A stretch of DNA of 64,000 nucleotides from Methylocystis sp. (GCA_016178015.1 JACOUB010000047.1:80935-144934), one strand, 5' to 3'; numbered from the stretch's first letter, positions 36,078-43,976 are shown. Program-made: numbers and translations. Notes: a model not told the origin generated them from the sequence alone.

Positions 36078-36195
36078 CCCTCTCCCGCTTGCGGGAGAGG
36101 GTGGCCCCGCGAAGCGGGGTCGGGTGAGGGCAGACGCCGCACCCTCATCCGTCGCGCGTTCCGCGCGCCACCTTCTCCCGCAAGCGGGAGAAGGG
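36078..36195. repeat. Palindromic intergenic repeat, family 1
   Basis: Begins with the hairpin CCCTCTCCCGCTTGCGGGAG directly after the gltB stop codon, has an inner GGCCCCGCGAAGCGGGGTC stem and ends with TTCTCCCGCAAGCGGGAGAA. It marks the left border of the segment inserted between gltB and gltD. Confidence 0.8.
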
Positions 36196-36280
36196 CGCTC
36201 GCCCAATCGAATTGATCAACCGAAGTGGACGTTGGATTACGGTGCGAGATTACGGCGGCATGATTACGGATTTTGGCGTT

Positions 36281-36366
36281 GCAGACGTCAACCAGGCAGG
36301 CCGGGCCGAAGGGTTACTGCGGGAGGACCCGAAACGCTGCAATGCGTATCATGTCACCCGTAATTC
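36281..36366 (+). repeat. Long direct repeat with family 4 core, left copy
   Basis: Starts GCAGACGTCAACCAGGCAGG, continues CCGGGCCGAAGGGTTA and ends in the family 4 core (with one extra C: GTCACCCGTAATTC). It is about 86 bp and matches 37303-37386 almost base for base. Upstream (36236-36277) the heptamer ATTACGG occurs three times. The two direct copies enclose the PDZ-protein gene. Confidence 0.8.
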
Positions 36367-36385
36367 TAAAGCAGATGAGTCTGAG

Positions 36386-37237
36386 ATGAAAAAAGTACTG
36401 CATTTCTTTATAATATATGGCTTCAGGCTTGCGTTTGTTTTGTTTGCATGTTTGTTTTCTACATATGCAAACTCGGAAAATGTCCCAAAAATAGAAGACA
36501 GTGAATTTGACTCAGAGGTTAAAGTTATAGGACTGCATCTTTTCGATAATCCGTTTTGGGGCGGCATTCGAAAAGAGTGGTTGATACGAAGCTTCATCAA
36601 CAAAAAAACAAAGACAGTGTCTCATCAGCTATACATTGACCTTGATTATACCGGCAATTGGCACTTTTACGATTCTGCCTCTGACAATAGCGCGACGCCC
36701 CTTCACGTAACTCAAATTGACAGCTCGGTCGGCAGCTGTTCGGGAGGGTGCTCTCTGTCGGAAACAATCGGCGTCGACATGGACGATAAGGTTCTTCGCG
36801 CTCATGCGTCGGATGGCTACCGCGTTCGGCTCAACTCGAAGAGCGGCAATACAATCATACTTACAGTTTCCGCGAACCAAATAATTCCTCAACTCGATGC
36901 GATCGACAGCCATGTCGCAGCGATGTCTTTCCGGCCGGCGCTCGGCGTTCCGCATCTTGGTATGAAGTCCATCCCGATCAGCGCCCATCTGGCTCGCGCA
37001 ACGGGGTTACCCCAAGGTCGCGGGATGATCGTCGCCACAGTGGAGCCAGAAACTCCCGCAGCCGTTGCAGGAATTCGGCCTATGGATCTCATAATCAGCA
37101 TCAACGGTGTTGCGACGAACAGTTTCGAGCAACTGAACAAGGCGCTCGCGACCCTGAAAGGCCAACACACGGCTGCGCTCATCGTCGAGCGCAACGGCGA
37201 GACCTTCGATGCCAAATTGGAATTTCAATCAAAATAG
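36386..37237 (+). CDS. Exported PDZ-domain protein
   Basis: 283 residues from the ATG at 36386; the frame upstream belongs to the repeat. Signal peptide or anchor (VLHFFIIYGFRLAFVLFACL). Residues 30-180: unrecognised domain with WLIRSFINKKTKTVSHQLYI and a Cys pair SSVGSCSGGCSLSE. Residues about 195-280: PDZ domain (LGMKSIPISAHLARATGLPQ, VEPETPAAVAGIRPMDLIIS, INGVATNSFEQLNKAL) of the HtrA C-terminal type, with no protease domain. AT-rich N-terminal half, bordered by direct repeats; probably acquired. A periplasmic binding or chaperone role is inference. Confidence 0.8.
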   Translation: MKKVLHFFIIYGFRLAFVLFACLFSTYANSENVPKIEDSEFDSEVKVIGLHLFDNPFWGGIRKEWLIRSFINKKTKTVSHQLYIDLDYTGNWHFYDSASDNSATPLHVTQIDSSVGSCSGGCSLSETIGVDMDDKVLRAHASDGYRVRLNSKSGNTIILTVSANQIIPQLDAIDSHVAAMSFRPALGVPHLGMKSIPISAHLARATGLPQGRGMIVATVEPETPAAVAGIRPMDLIISINGVATNSFEQLNKALATLKGQHTAALIVERNGETFDAKLEFQSK

Positions 37238-37302
37238 CACGGACGCCAGATTGACCATCTATATGCTCGTGGTGGACTTATGACTCGCCTTCCCATTGTC
37301 TT

Positions 37303-37386
37303 GCAGACATCAACCAGGCAGGCCGGGCCGAAGGGTTACAGCGGAGGGACCGAAACGCTGCGATGCGTATCATGTCACCGTAATTC
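37303..37386 (+). repeat. Long direct repeat with family 4 core, right copy
   Basis: GCAGACATCAACCAGGCAGG, CCGGGCCGAAGGGTTA and GCGTATCATGTCACCGTAAT, matching 36281-36366. Its end contributes the last three codons and the TGA of the minus-strand HEPN-domain gene (37375-37386), so the element joined or replaced that gene's original 3' end. Confidence 0.8.
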
Positions 37387-38001
37387 AGGATATAACTCTT
37401 TCATCACGACCACGTAATCCGCCGCGATGCGCGGGAGCAGGGGCGCGAGCGCTCGGTTGTTGTGCTTGATCCAAAATTCCTCGGGCGGGACCGTCGACAT
37501 GTACTCCAGTGAGAACGTGATCCGCTCATAGAACCCGGTTCGATATTTAACGTTACGCGGACAAGGCATGTTTTCGTTGAGGAAGACGACGAACGGGTCC
37601 AGTTCAAACAAATCTGCAGTGGTCTTGGATATTGACCCATCTGGATTATCCGGGTAACGCGCCGCGTAATGAGCTACGAATTTTTCAACGAGCGGCGCAA
37701 ATCTGGATAATTGTAGCTGCGGGAAGAGGCTGCCCGTGTCCTTCAAGATATCAGGCAGAGAATGGCTCAGTCCTCTTACCTTCAGATTCGGATCGTTGAA
37801 AAGGAGATAGGCCTTGAGAAATTTTTCGATCGCCTGTGCACCGAGGACGAGGCCAGGGAACAGGCCGTTCAACAACAGACACCGTGATGCCGCGTAATCC
37901 TGTGTCGCTACGCGCAACAGCTTTGTGGCGCCGCTGTGCTCCTCGAAGAAGCGCTTCACTTCGAAAAATGTGAAAGGAGGCGGAAGATCGGTATGTTCCA
38001 T
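37375..38001 (-). CDS. HEPN-domain protein
   Basis: 208 residues from the ATG at 38001 (AGGACGAG upstream). Residues about 30-100 match the HEPN pattern: ATQDYAASRCLLLNGLFPGL, VLGAQAIEKFLKAYLL, RGLSHSLPDILKD. HEPN proteins include toxin ribonucleases, usually next to an MNT nucleotidyltransferase; none is visible here. The C-terminal half (SISKTTADLFELDPFVVFLN, RNVKYRTGFYERITFSLEYM) is unrecognised. The last residues ELR and the stop are encoded by the family 4 repeat, so the native C-terminus may be missing. AT-richer than gltB and gltD. Confidence 0.8.
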   Translation of the reverse strand: MEHTDLPPPFTFFEVKRFFEEHSGATKLLRVATQDYAASRCLLLNGLFPGLVLGAQAIEKFLKAYLLFNDPNLKVRGLSHSLPDILKDTGSLFPQLQLSRFAPLVEKFVAHYAARYPDNPDGSISKTTADLFELDPFVVFLNENMPCPRNVKYRTGFYERITFSLEYMSTVPPEEFWIKHNNRALAPLLPRIAADYVVVMKELYPELR

Positions 38002-38097
38002 TATCTCGTCCTGTCCAATAAGGCACATCATAATTGACACGGTGGCCCATTGAAATGGTCCCGCTGCGCAGGTATGTTTCACCCATCCCGATTTTGT

Positions 38098-38694
38098 TTA
38101 TTCGTTGTACGAGGGCGGTTCGTAAACTTCGAGCTTGCGGGTAATCCTTTCGAAATCCGCGTCTTCTCTTTCTATCCTGCGACCCTCTTTGCAGAGTTTG
38201 GTCTCGCCCTCGCGTTCAAACACGTGGAATTGGAGACGTCTGCCTTTCGCGAATTCTTCCGCATAGTCCTTGAGAAGGCCTGGATAAAGCTCGCCTCGCT
38301 TTTTCATTCCTTCTATCATCGCCTTGTAGCTATGCGTGCCACACAATTCGTCTTCTACGGAAACGAAGCCAAGAGTTTCGGCATCCGATGCGTGGTCGCG
38401 GATTGCTCGCGACGTGCTATCGTCCTTGCCGCAAAAAGCTGGTTTGCCCTTTTGCGCCAATGATTCTTTCGCGAGTTCCTTGCCGTGAAGAATTTCTGCT
38501 CTCAGCGCCTCGAAGTCTTTCAACTTGGCACCTTTGTTCAAAAATTTCGCCAAATCCAAAGTGGCGAATCGCTGTCCGCACGCCGCCCACACTACGATTT
38601 CATAACCAAAAGATAGGGCCTCGTCTTTCGTGATGACTTCCGCTTTCGCGGCGGTGGCGACGAAAATGGCCGTGACGATAGCGATCTTTTTCAT
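38098..38694 (-). CDS. Small secreted protein, unknown function
   Basis: 198 residues, RBS AGGA before the ATG at 38694. Signal peptide (KKIAIVTAIFVATAAKAE). The mature part is highly charged and has four cysteines (WAACGQRF, AFCGKDD, ELCGTHSYK, TKLCKEGRR), consistent with periplasmic disulphides. No family recognised. It is separated from the HEPN gene by about 95 bp and is bordered upstream by an inverted family 4 repeat at 38711. Confidence 0.65.
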   Translation of the reverse strand: MKKIAIVTAIFVATAAKAEVITKDEALSFGYEIVVWAACGQRFATLDLAKFLNKGAKLKDFEALRAEILHGKELAKESLAQKGKPAFCGKDDSTSRAIRDHASDAETLGFVSVEDELCGTHSYKAMIEGMKKRGELYPGLLKDYAEEFAKGRRLQFHVFEREGETKLCKEGRRIEREDADFERITRKLEVYEPPSYNE

Positions 38695-38710
38695 TCGTTC
38701 TTCCTATGCC

Positions 38711-38763
38711 GGAATTACGGTGATATGAATTACGTCGAATTACGGTGACATGATACGCATTGC
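38711..38763 (-). repeat. Family 4 REP-like element, inverted, with extra half units
   Basis: GAATTACGGTGATATGAATT, then ACGTC and GAATTACGGTGACATGATAC with GCATTGC. The GAATTACGG unit occurs twice and GAATTACG a third time. Opposite orientation to 37303, so the pair brackets the HEPN and secreted-protein genes. Confidence 0.75.
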
Positions 38764-38857
38764 CTGATTTGGTCGTCTGCGTATGACAAACTCATGATTC
38801 GCCTGTCGCGCATTGCCGTTCCACGGAATTATTGCCGGGAAGCGCGCGCGTGCCGCA

Positions 38858-39070
38858 TCACGCCGACAGCCGCACGCGGAACTTGCCGCCGGTCGCCTCG
38901 GCGTAGCGCAAGAGCGTCTTGGCGCCCGGAAGCGCCTGCCCGCTCTCCAGACGGGCTATCGTGGACTGGCTGGCGCCCATCCGGGCAGCCAGTTCGGCCT
39001 GCGAGAGGCCGGCCCGCAAGCGAGCCCTGACCAGCTCGGCGGCAATCTCGAACTCCGGGGCGAACGCGAC
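38858..39070 (-). pseudogene. HTH (XRE/HigA-like) regulator, 5'-truncated
   Basis: The frame ending in TGA at 38858 reads FAPEFEIAAELVRARLRAGL, SQAELAARMGASQSTIARLE, SGQALPGAKTLLRYAEATGG, the C-terminal HTH of HigA-like antitoxins. No ATG, GTG or TTG exists in frame between the upstream stop (the end of the AbrB gene) and the HTH, so the N-terminal half is gone. It is joined out of frame to the first codons of a PIN-domain gene, indicating a deletion that fused two toxin-antitoxin loci. Confidence 0.75.
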
Positions 39071-39120
39071 ACGAAATAGATCAAGATTTTGGTGTCGAAA
39101 AAGACCTCAGCGTCGTTCAT
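39061..39120 (-). pseudogene. vapC-like PIN toxin, 5' fragment only
   Basis: The ATG at 39120 overlaps the end of the AbrB-type gene. It reads MNDAEVFFDTKILIYFVS and then loses similarity, running on in the wrong frame across the HTH remnant to a TAG. AEVFFDTN.L.Y is the standard N-terminus of PIN-domain toxins with the first catalytic Asp; here N is K. About 110 residues including the other acidic residues are missing, so no active nuclease is made. Confidence 0.7.
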
Positions 39121-39340
39121 GAGCTTCTTCACGATTGAATTTGAAATCCGCCGGGAGAGGCCTGCGTATTTTTCTCACCTTGGCGAACAGTTCCTCCAAC
39201 GCGGGCGTCTTCTCGATCTCGACGGCGTGTTCGGCCTTGACGGTGATCGACACCTCGTCGCCTTCCTTCACGCCAAGCTCCTCCACGAGCTTGGCGGGCA
39301 AACGGACGGCGAGGCTGTTTCCCCATTTCGACACGCGCAT
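39107..39340 (-). CDS. AbrB/MazE-type antitoxin (VapB-like)
   Basis: 77 residues from the ATG at 39340 with GGGAGGCGGTC upstream. MRVSKWGNSLAVRLPAKLVE, ELGVKEGDEVSITVKAEHAV is the swapped-hairpin AbrB fold; the C-terminal FAKVRKIRRPLPADFKFNRE would wrap the toxin. Its partner vapC is reduced to about 20 codons, so the antitoxin is orphaned but intact. An in-frame ATG at 39361 is rejected because it falls inside the operator palindrome. Confidence 0.85.
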   Translation of the reverse strand: MRVSKWGNSLAVRLPAKLVEELGVKEGDEVSITVKAEHAVEIEKTPALEELFAKVRKIRRPLPADFKFNREEAHERR

Positions 39341-39352
39341 GACCGCCTCCCG

Positions 39353-39378
39353 GATATACATATCGAGACCTGTATATC
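39353..39378. promoter_or_regulatory. Operator-like inverted repeat of the VapB-like gene
   Basis: GATATACA-N10-TGTATATC is a perfect 8-bp inverted repeat, 13 bp upstream of the antitoxin ATG. Toxin-antitoxin operons of this type are repressed by binding of the AbrB-type antitoxin to such palindromes, and the AT-rich arms can also overlap the promoter. Confidence 0.7.
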
Positions 39379-39512
39379 TAAGCCAGACCCGGCGAGCCAT
39401 CAAGGCGGAGCGCGCAAGCGGCGCTTGACGGCGCCGGCGCGAAGGTTAGAACCGTGCCAGGCGCCTGGGCGGCTCGCGGGCGAGGAGTGACGGCAAGCAT
39501 GGATCGACCAAT

Positions 39513-39770
39513 GTGAAGCGCAAGATCGAATTGTCCGCTCATGCCGAGTTGGCGATGGCTGAGCGGAGGATCGCCGTCCATTGGATCGAGCGTGTAATGA
39601 GACAGCCGGAATTCATGCATCAGGACGCCATACGGCCCCACCGAATCCTCGCATTTGGGCGAATCGATGAGTTTGGTGGTCGTTGGCTGCGGGTGGTGTA
39701 TGAGAGGGTGGGGAACACAGATCGGGTCGTAACGGCTTTTTTCGATCGCAAGGCGGAGAAACGAACGTGA
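39513..39770 (+). CDS. DUF4258 protein (toxin-like)
   Basis: 85 residues from a GTG at 39513. KIELSAHAELAMAERRIAVH with VMRQPEFMHQD, RWLRVVYERVGNTDRVVTAF matches DUF4258, a small RelE-like fold often paired with DUF2283. The stop overlaps the DUF2283 start (GTGA). A toxin role for this pair is suggested by context in many genomes but not well proven. It lies just before gltD and may be co-transcribed with it. Confidence 0.8.
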   Translation: MKRKIELSAHAELAMAERRIAVHWIERVMRQPEFMHQDAIRPHRILAFGRIDEFGGRWLRVVYERVGNTDRVVTAFFDRKAEKRT

Positions 39771-39961
39771 AGATGACTTACGACAGCGAGACGGACGCGC
39801 TCTATCTGCGTTTTTCTTCCGCGCCGATCGTGGAATCGGAGGAGGTGCGGCCGGGTCTGGTGCTCGACTTCGATTCCGAAGGCCATATCGTGGCAATCGA
39901 GCTGCTCGACGCAAAGACCCAGGTTCCGCCCGACGCGCTGGCGTCGAACGCGGCGCAGTGA
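39767..39961 (+). CDS. DUF2283 protein (antitoxin-like)
   Basis: 64 residues. MTYDSETDALYLRFSSAPIV, ESEEVRPGLVLDFDSEGHIV, AIELLDAKTQ is the DUF2283 signature. The GTG at 39767 overlaps the DUF4258 stop; an ATG six bases later is an alternative. Likely the antitoxin partner of the preceding gene. The stop is 16 bp before the gltD ATG, so gltD translation could be linked to this unit. Confidence 0.85.
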   Translation: MKMTYDSETDALYLRFSSAPIVESEEVRPGLVLDFDSEGHIVAIELLDAKTQVPPDALASNAAQ

Positions 39962-39977
39962 GTGAGTGTCTATCGAC

Positions 39978-41396
39978 ATGGGCAAAGTGACAGGCTTTCT
40001 CGAGATCGACCGGCAGGAGCGGAAGTACAAGCCGGCCGCCGATCGCATCCGTCATTACAAGGAATTCGTGATCCCGTTGTCGGAGGAGGCGACGCGCAGC
40101 CAGGCGGCGCGCTGCATGAATTGCGGCATTCCCTATTGTCACAACGGCTGCCCGGTCAACAATCAAATCCCCGATTGGAACGATCTCGTCTACACCGGCG
40201 ACTGGCGCCGCGCCCTCGCCAATTTGCATTCAACCAACAATTTCCCCGAGTTCACGGGGCGGGTGTGCCCGGCCCCTTGCGAAGCCGCCTGCACCCTCAA
40301 CCTCATCGATCAGCCGGTGACGATCAAGACGATCGAATGCGCGATCGTCGATCGCGGCTGGGAGGCCGGGTGGATTTTGCCGGAGCCGCCTAAGACGATC
40401 ACCGGCAAGCGCGTCGCCGTGGTCGGCTCAGGTCCGGCGGGCCTGGCCTGCGCCCAGCAGTTGGCGCGCGCCGGCCACGCGACGCATGTTTACGAAAAGC
40501 ACGCCAAGGCAGGCGGCTTGCTGCGTTACGGCATTCCCGATTTCAAGATGGAGAAACACCTGATCGACCGCCGCGTGGCGCAAATGGAGGCCGAGGGGGT
40601 GGTCTTCCATTACAACGTCAATGTCGGCGTCGATCTCGGGGCGGACGCGCTGGTCGAGGGTTTTGACGCCGTCGCGCTCGCCGGCGGCGCCGAGCGTCCT
40701 CGCGATCTGCCCATTCCTGGGCGTGAGCTGCGCGGCGTTTATTTCGCCATGGAGTTTCTGCCGCAGCAGAACCGGCGCATGTCGGGCGAACCGCTCTCGA
40801 CCAATGAGCCGATCCTTGCCTCGGGCAAGCATGTCGTCGTCATCGGCGGCGGCGACACCGGCTCCGATTGCATCGGGACGTCAGTGCGGCAGGGGGCGCT
40901 CTCGGTGACGCAGCTCGAGATCATGCCGCGGCCGCCCGAAAAAGAAAACAAGCTCTTGACCTGGCCGGACTGGCCGCTGAAGCTGCGTAGCTCGTCTTCG
41001 CACGACGAGGGATCGTTGCGCGATTTCGCGGTCATGACGCGCGCGTTCGTCGGGCAGGGGGGGGCTGTCAAGCGGCTGCGCTGCGTGAGGGTTGATGGCA
41101 AGATGCAGGAGGTTCCCGGCAGCGAATTCGCGCTTCCCGCCGACCTCGTGCTGCTCGCCATGGGTTTCGTATCGCCGGTTTACGACGGGCTGATCGCGCA
41201 TATCGGCGTCGATCTCGACAAACGCGGCAACGTGGCCGCCGACACGAATTCCTACAAGTCGTCGCGGGACAAGGTCTTTGCGTGCGGCGACATGCGGCGC
41301 GGCCAGTCGCTGGTCGTCTGGGCGATCCGCGAGGGCCGCCAATGCGCGCGCGCCATGGACGAACGCCTGATGGGCGAAACCAAATTGCCGAGGTAG
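39978..41396 (+). CDS. gltD: Glutamate synthase small subunit
   Basis: 472 residues from the ATG at 39978 ([20 protein letters not shown], the usual start). N-terminal 4Fe-4S cysteines ([32 protein letters not shown]), FAD-binding [17 protein letters not shown] at about 155, NADPH-binding [18 protein letters not shown] at about 300 and C-terminal [20 protein letters not shown]. It passes electrons from NADPH to GltB. Separated from gltB by the island 36068-39977, so it needs its own promoter or read-through. Confidence 0.97.
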   Translation: MGKVTGFLEIDRQERKYKPAADRIRHYKEFVIPLSEEATRSQAARCMNCGIPYCHNGCPVNNQIPDWNDLVYTGDWRRALANLHSTNNFPEFTGRVCPAPCEAACTLNLIDQPVTIKTIECAIVDRGWEAGWILPEPPKTITGKRVAVVGSGPAGLACAQQLARAGHATHVYEKHAKAGGLLRYGIPDFKMEKHLIDRRVAQMEAEGVVFHYNVNVGVDLGADALVEGFDAVALAGGAERPRDLPIPGRELRGVYFAMEFLPQQNRRMSGEPLSTNEPILASGKHVVVIGGGDTGSDCIGTSVRQGALSVTQLEIMPRPPEKENKLLTWPDWPLKLRSSSSHDEGSLRDFAVMTRAFVGQGGAVKRLRCVRVDGKMQEVPGSEFALPADLVLLAMGFVSPVYDGLIAHIGVDLDKRGNVAADTNSYKSSRDKVFACGDMRRGQSLVVWAIREGRQCARAMDERLMGETKLPR

Positions 41397-41399
41397 GAA

Positions 41400-41609
41400 A
41401 TGTTCGGAGGGAACTTTGCGCAGTGGTATTGCGTCAATGTGGCCGATGCGCCGTATACTTACGCGCTGCTGCTGTTGCCGCTGGTCGGAACGGCGCTTTA
41501 TGGGCGCGGAAACAAGCAGGCGGGCGTTACCCTCATCGCTGTGTGGATCGTCCTCCAATTGACGATCAGCATTTCGACGCTGTTCCTCTTTCAGTGCAAT
41601 CCCGAATGA
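41400..41609 (+). CDS. Small two-helix membrane protein
   Basis: 69 residues beginning three bases after the gltD stop, with GAGGTAGGAA as RBS. Two hydrophobic stretches: [17 protein letters not shown] and [20 protein letters not shown]. No family recognised. The tight spacing suggests co-transcription with gltD. A composition normal for the genome and a good RBS support a real gene. Confidence 0.6.
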   Translation: MFGGNFAQWYCVNVADAPYTYALLLLPLVGTALYGRGNKQAGVTLIAVWIVLQLTISISTLFLFQCNPE

Positions 41610-41796
41610 ACTTACGTCTCGCGCCATCCGCGCCCATCGTCGCCTCGGCGCGCTTGCGCGGGTCGGCGGCGGGAGAGAAAAACAGCCACGCCATCGCCAG
41701 GATCGCCCCCGGTTGACGGCCTGGCCGGCGTCGTTCGGTCAAAACCGGCATTTTTGTCGGATGCGCGCGCCCGCCGGGCGCGCTATACTAGTTTTT

Positions 41797-43110
41797 ATGT
41801 CGGATCGTTCTCCTTGCGCCCGGCGGCGCGTAATGGCGGTGATCGCTTTGGCGCTGGCCGTGATCTTCGGCTGTGGCCAAGGCGCGCAGGCGCAGGACGC
41901 CGTATCTGATTTCTTCGACGGCATGTTCGGCGGCTATCGCCACGCGCACCCGCGAATCTGGACGCCGCCATGGGAGAGGCGCGAGTCGCGCGTCCGCCGG
42001 TTGATGCCGCACCGCGAATATGGCGCTCCGACCTATTGGCACGGCGAGTCGTGGGCCGGCAAGAAGTCCAAATCCAGGAAAGGCTCGGGCGAAGGCCCGG
42101 CCGGGCCTCCAGCGCCAGGCGAAAATCCCCCCGTCGAGCCGTCGTTCGTCGTCGCCGTGATCGGCGACAGTCTCGGCCAAATGCTGGCGGACGGCCTCGA
42201 CGAAGCCTTCGAGGCCAAGCCGGAGCTCCGCGTCCTCCACAAGGCGAAGGAGAGTTCCGGCCTGGTGCGCGACGACTTCTATGACTGGCCGAAGGCGGTC
42301 CGCGAGCTGCTCGCCAGCAACCAGCGGATCGACATGGCGTTGATGATGATCGGCAGCAACGATCGCCAGGCCCTGCGCGACGGGTCGCAGACCCACGAAG
42401 CGCTCTCGCCGCGGTGGCGCGAACTTTACGCCGCTCGCGTGGACGCCATCCGCGCCGTCTTCAAGGAAAAAAAGATTCCGCTCGTGTGGGTCGGCTTGCC
42501 GGTCATGAAGAACGAGCGTTTTTCCGCCGATATGGCGCAGTTCAATGAAATCTATCGTGACCGCGCCGCTCATGACGGCGGCGTCTACCTTGACCTTTGG
42601 GAGGCCTTCGCCGACGAGCGCAACCAGTACGACGCCTTCGGGCCCGACCTCAACGGACACATCGTAAAATTGCGCTCCGCCGACGGCGTCCACTTCACCG
42701 ACGCAGGCGCACGCAAGCTGGCGCATTTCGTCGAGGGCGACATCCGGCGCGCCAGCGAGGCCGCGCGCCCGCCCCCGAGCGAAAGCGTAAACCTTGGTGC
42801 TCCGGGCGGCGCTGGCGCGGCGCACGGCGGCGCCGAACAACTGCCGACGTCGCCGTCGCAGGCCGCGCCGCCGCTGCCCGAGCGTCCAGCCATCGGACGG
42901 GTGCAGTCGCTAACGGCGCCCATGACCCCGCCCAGCGAAGAGCTGGCGCGGCGCGGGAAGGCGACGCCCTCGCCTGAGCCCAACGCAGCGGCGGCGCGGG
43001 CGCTGGTCGAGCATATTTTCGTCGAGGGCCGCGCTCCGCCGCCCCAGCCCGGCCGCGCCGACGATTTTTCCTGGCCGCGCGGCGGAGTGGGCGCCGCCGG
43101 GTCGCGCTGA
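41797..43110 (+). CDS. SGNH/GDSL-family hydrolase (DUF459 type)
   Basis: 437 residues from the ATG at 41797; ATGs at 41761 and 41833 are possible. Signal peptide (RRVMAVIALALAVIFGCGQG AQAQ region). Block I VVAVIGDSLGQMLADGL (Ser), block III MALMMIGSNDRQALRDG (Asn) and block V RSADGVHFTDAGARKLAHFV (Asp-x-x-His) define the SGNH domain, residues about 130-335. A Pro-rich tail follows. Periplasmic DUF459 proteins are thought to act on cell envelope glycans or acyl groups. The ATG directly follows TATACTAGTTTTT, so a leaderless transcript is possible. Confidence 0.85.
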   Translation: MSDRSPCARRRVMAVIALALAVIFGCGQGAQAQDAVSDFFDGMFGGYRHAHPRIWTPPWERRESRVRRLMPHREYGAPTYWHGESWAGKKSKSRKGSGEGPAGPPAPGENPPVEPSFVVAVIGDSLGQMLADGLDEAFEAKPELRVLHKAKESSGLVRDDFYDWPKAVRELLASNQRIDMALMMIGSNDRQALRDGSQTHEALSPRWRELYAARVDAIRAVFKEKKIPLVWVGLPVMKNERFSADMAQFNEIYRDRAAHDGGVYLDLWEAFADERNQYDAFGPDLNGHIVKLRSADGVHFTDAGARKLAHFVEGDIRRASEAARPPPSESVNLGAPGGAGAAHGGAEQLPTSPSQAAPPLPERPAIGRVQSLTAPMTPPSEELARRGKATPSPEPNAAAARALVEHIFVEGRAPPPQPGRADDFSWPRGGVGAAGSR

Positions 43111-43216
43111 CGGCCGACCGCTCCAAACGTCGCCCGAACAATGGAACCATGAGCCGGGCTGCCGCATTCTTTTCTTAACGAGTCGAGGCAATAACGACTC
43201 GGGAGGAGAAACGGCC

Positions 43217-43831
43217 ATGGCAAAACCTATTCTATCCACCATCGCCCTGACCTTGACGGCGGGCCTCGCCGCCTCAAGCGCCCACGCGTTCGAAAATCCC
43301 TTTCTGGCCCTGTTCGGGCTGCTGCCGGCGGCGGCGCCGGTCAGCACGGGCGACGACGCGCAGCTGGCCCGCGAATACGCTGCGTCGACGCGCGTCGAGG
43401 TCGACGATCCGACCAATCGGCCGCCCGGCACCATCACCATCGATACGCAAGATCGCTATCTCTACCTATCCTTGCCCGGCGGACGCGCCCTTCGCTATGG
43501 CGTCGGCGTCGGCCGCGCAGGTTTTACCTGGAGCGGGCGCACCTACGTCGGCCGCAAGGAAGCCTGGCCCGATTGGACGCCTCCCGCCGCGATGCTCAAA
43601 CGCCGGCCGGATCTGCCGCGCCACATGGTAGGCGGCGAGGACAATCCGCTCGGCGCGCGCGCCATGTATCTTTATGCCGGCGACCGCGACACGATGTTCC
43701 GCATCCATGGCTCCAACGAGCCCTGGAGCATCGGCCAGGCCGTGTCCTCTGGATGCATCCGAATGCTCAACGACGACGTGACCGATCTGTTTGGCCGCGT
43801 AAGGGTGGGGACGCCCGTCGTCGTTCTGTGA
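43217..43831 (+). CDS. L,D-transpeptidase (YkuD domain)
   Basis: 204 residues. RBS GGGAGGAG before the ATG. Signal peptide (ILSTIALTLTAGLAASSAHA). YkuD domain from about residue 75: ITIDTQDRYLYLSLPGGRAL, then the catalytic motif HGSNEPWSIGQAVSSGCIRM with the His and the Cys nucleophile. It cross-links peptidoglycan (3-3) or attaches proteins to it in the periplasm. Length and motif order are typical of the alphaproteobacterial ErfK/YbiS/YcfS/YnhG group. Confidence 0.93.
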   Translation: MAKPILSTIALTLTAGLAASSAHAFENPFLALFGLLPAAAPVSTGDDAQLAREYAASTRVEVDDPTNRPPGTITIDTQDRYLYLSLPGGRALRYGVGVGRAGFTWSGRTYVGRKEAWPDWTPPAAMLKRRPDLPRHMVGGEDNPLGARAMYLYAGDRDTMFRIHGSNEPWSIGQAVSSGCIRMLNDDVTDLFGRVRVGTPVVVL

Positions 43832-43861
43832 GGGGGCCCGCCGGCGCCCCTCGGGCTCGCC

Positions 43862-43976
43862 AGAGCGTATTCCGATCAGGTGGAATCACCTGATCGATAA
43901 GAATACGCTCCAACTTGAATAAGTTAGAGCATGTCCTCATCGGAAAAGTCTCGCAACTTTTCTGGGACATGCTCTA
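43862..43976. repeat. Two stacked rhizobial-type palindromes
   Basis: First palindrome: AGAGCGTATTCCGATCAGGT paired with its mirror ACCTGATCGATAAGAATACG (43862-43909). Second: AGAGCATGTCCTCATCGGAA paired with TTTTCTGGGACATGCTCT (43927-43976). AGAGCATGTCC palindromes are common in Hyphomicrobiales genomes. They separate the convergent transpeptidase and beta-barrel genes. Confidence 0.75.

Noticed and set aside
32780..36148. 1122-codon open frame on the minus strand opposite gltB
   Set aside because: It mirrors gltB codon for codon in very GC-rich DNA, has no recognisable motif and gltB is unmistakable; antisense long frames are expected at this composition.
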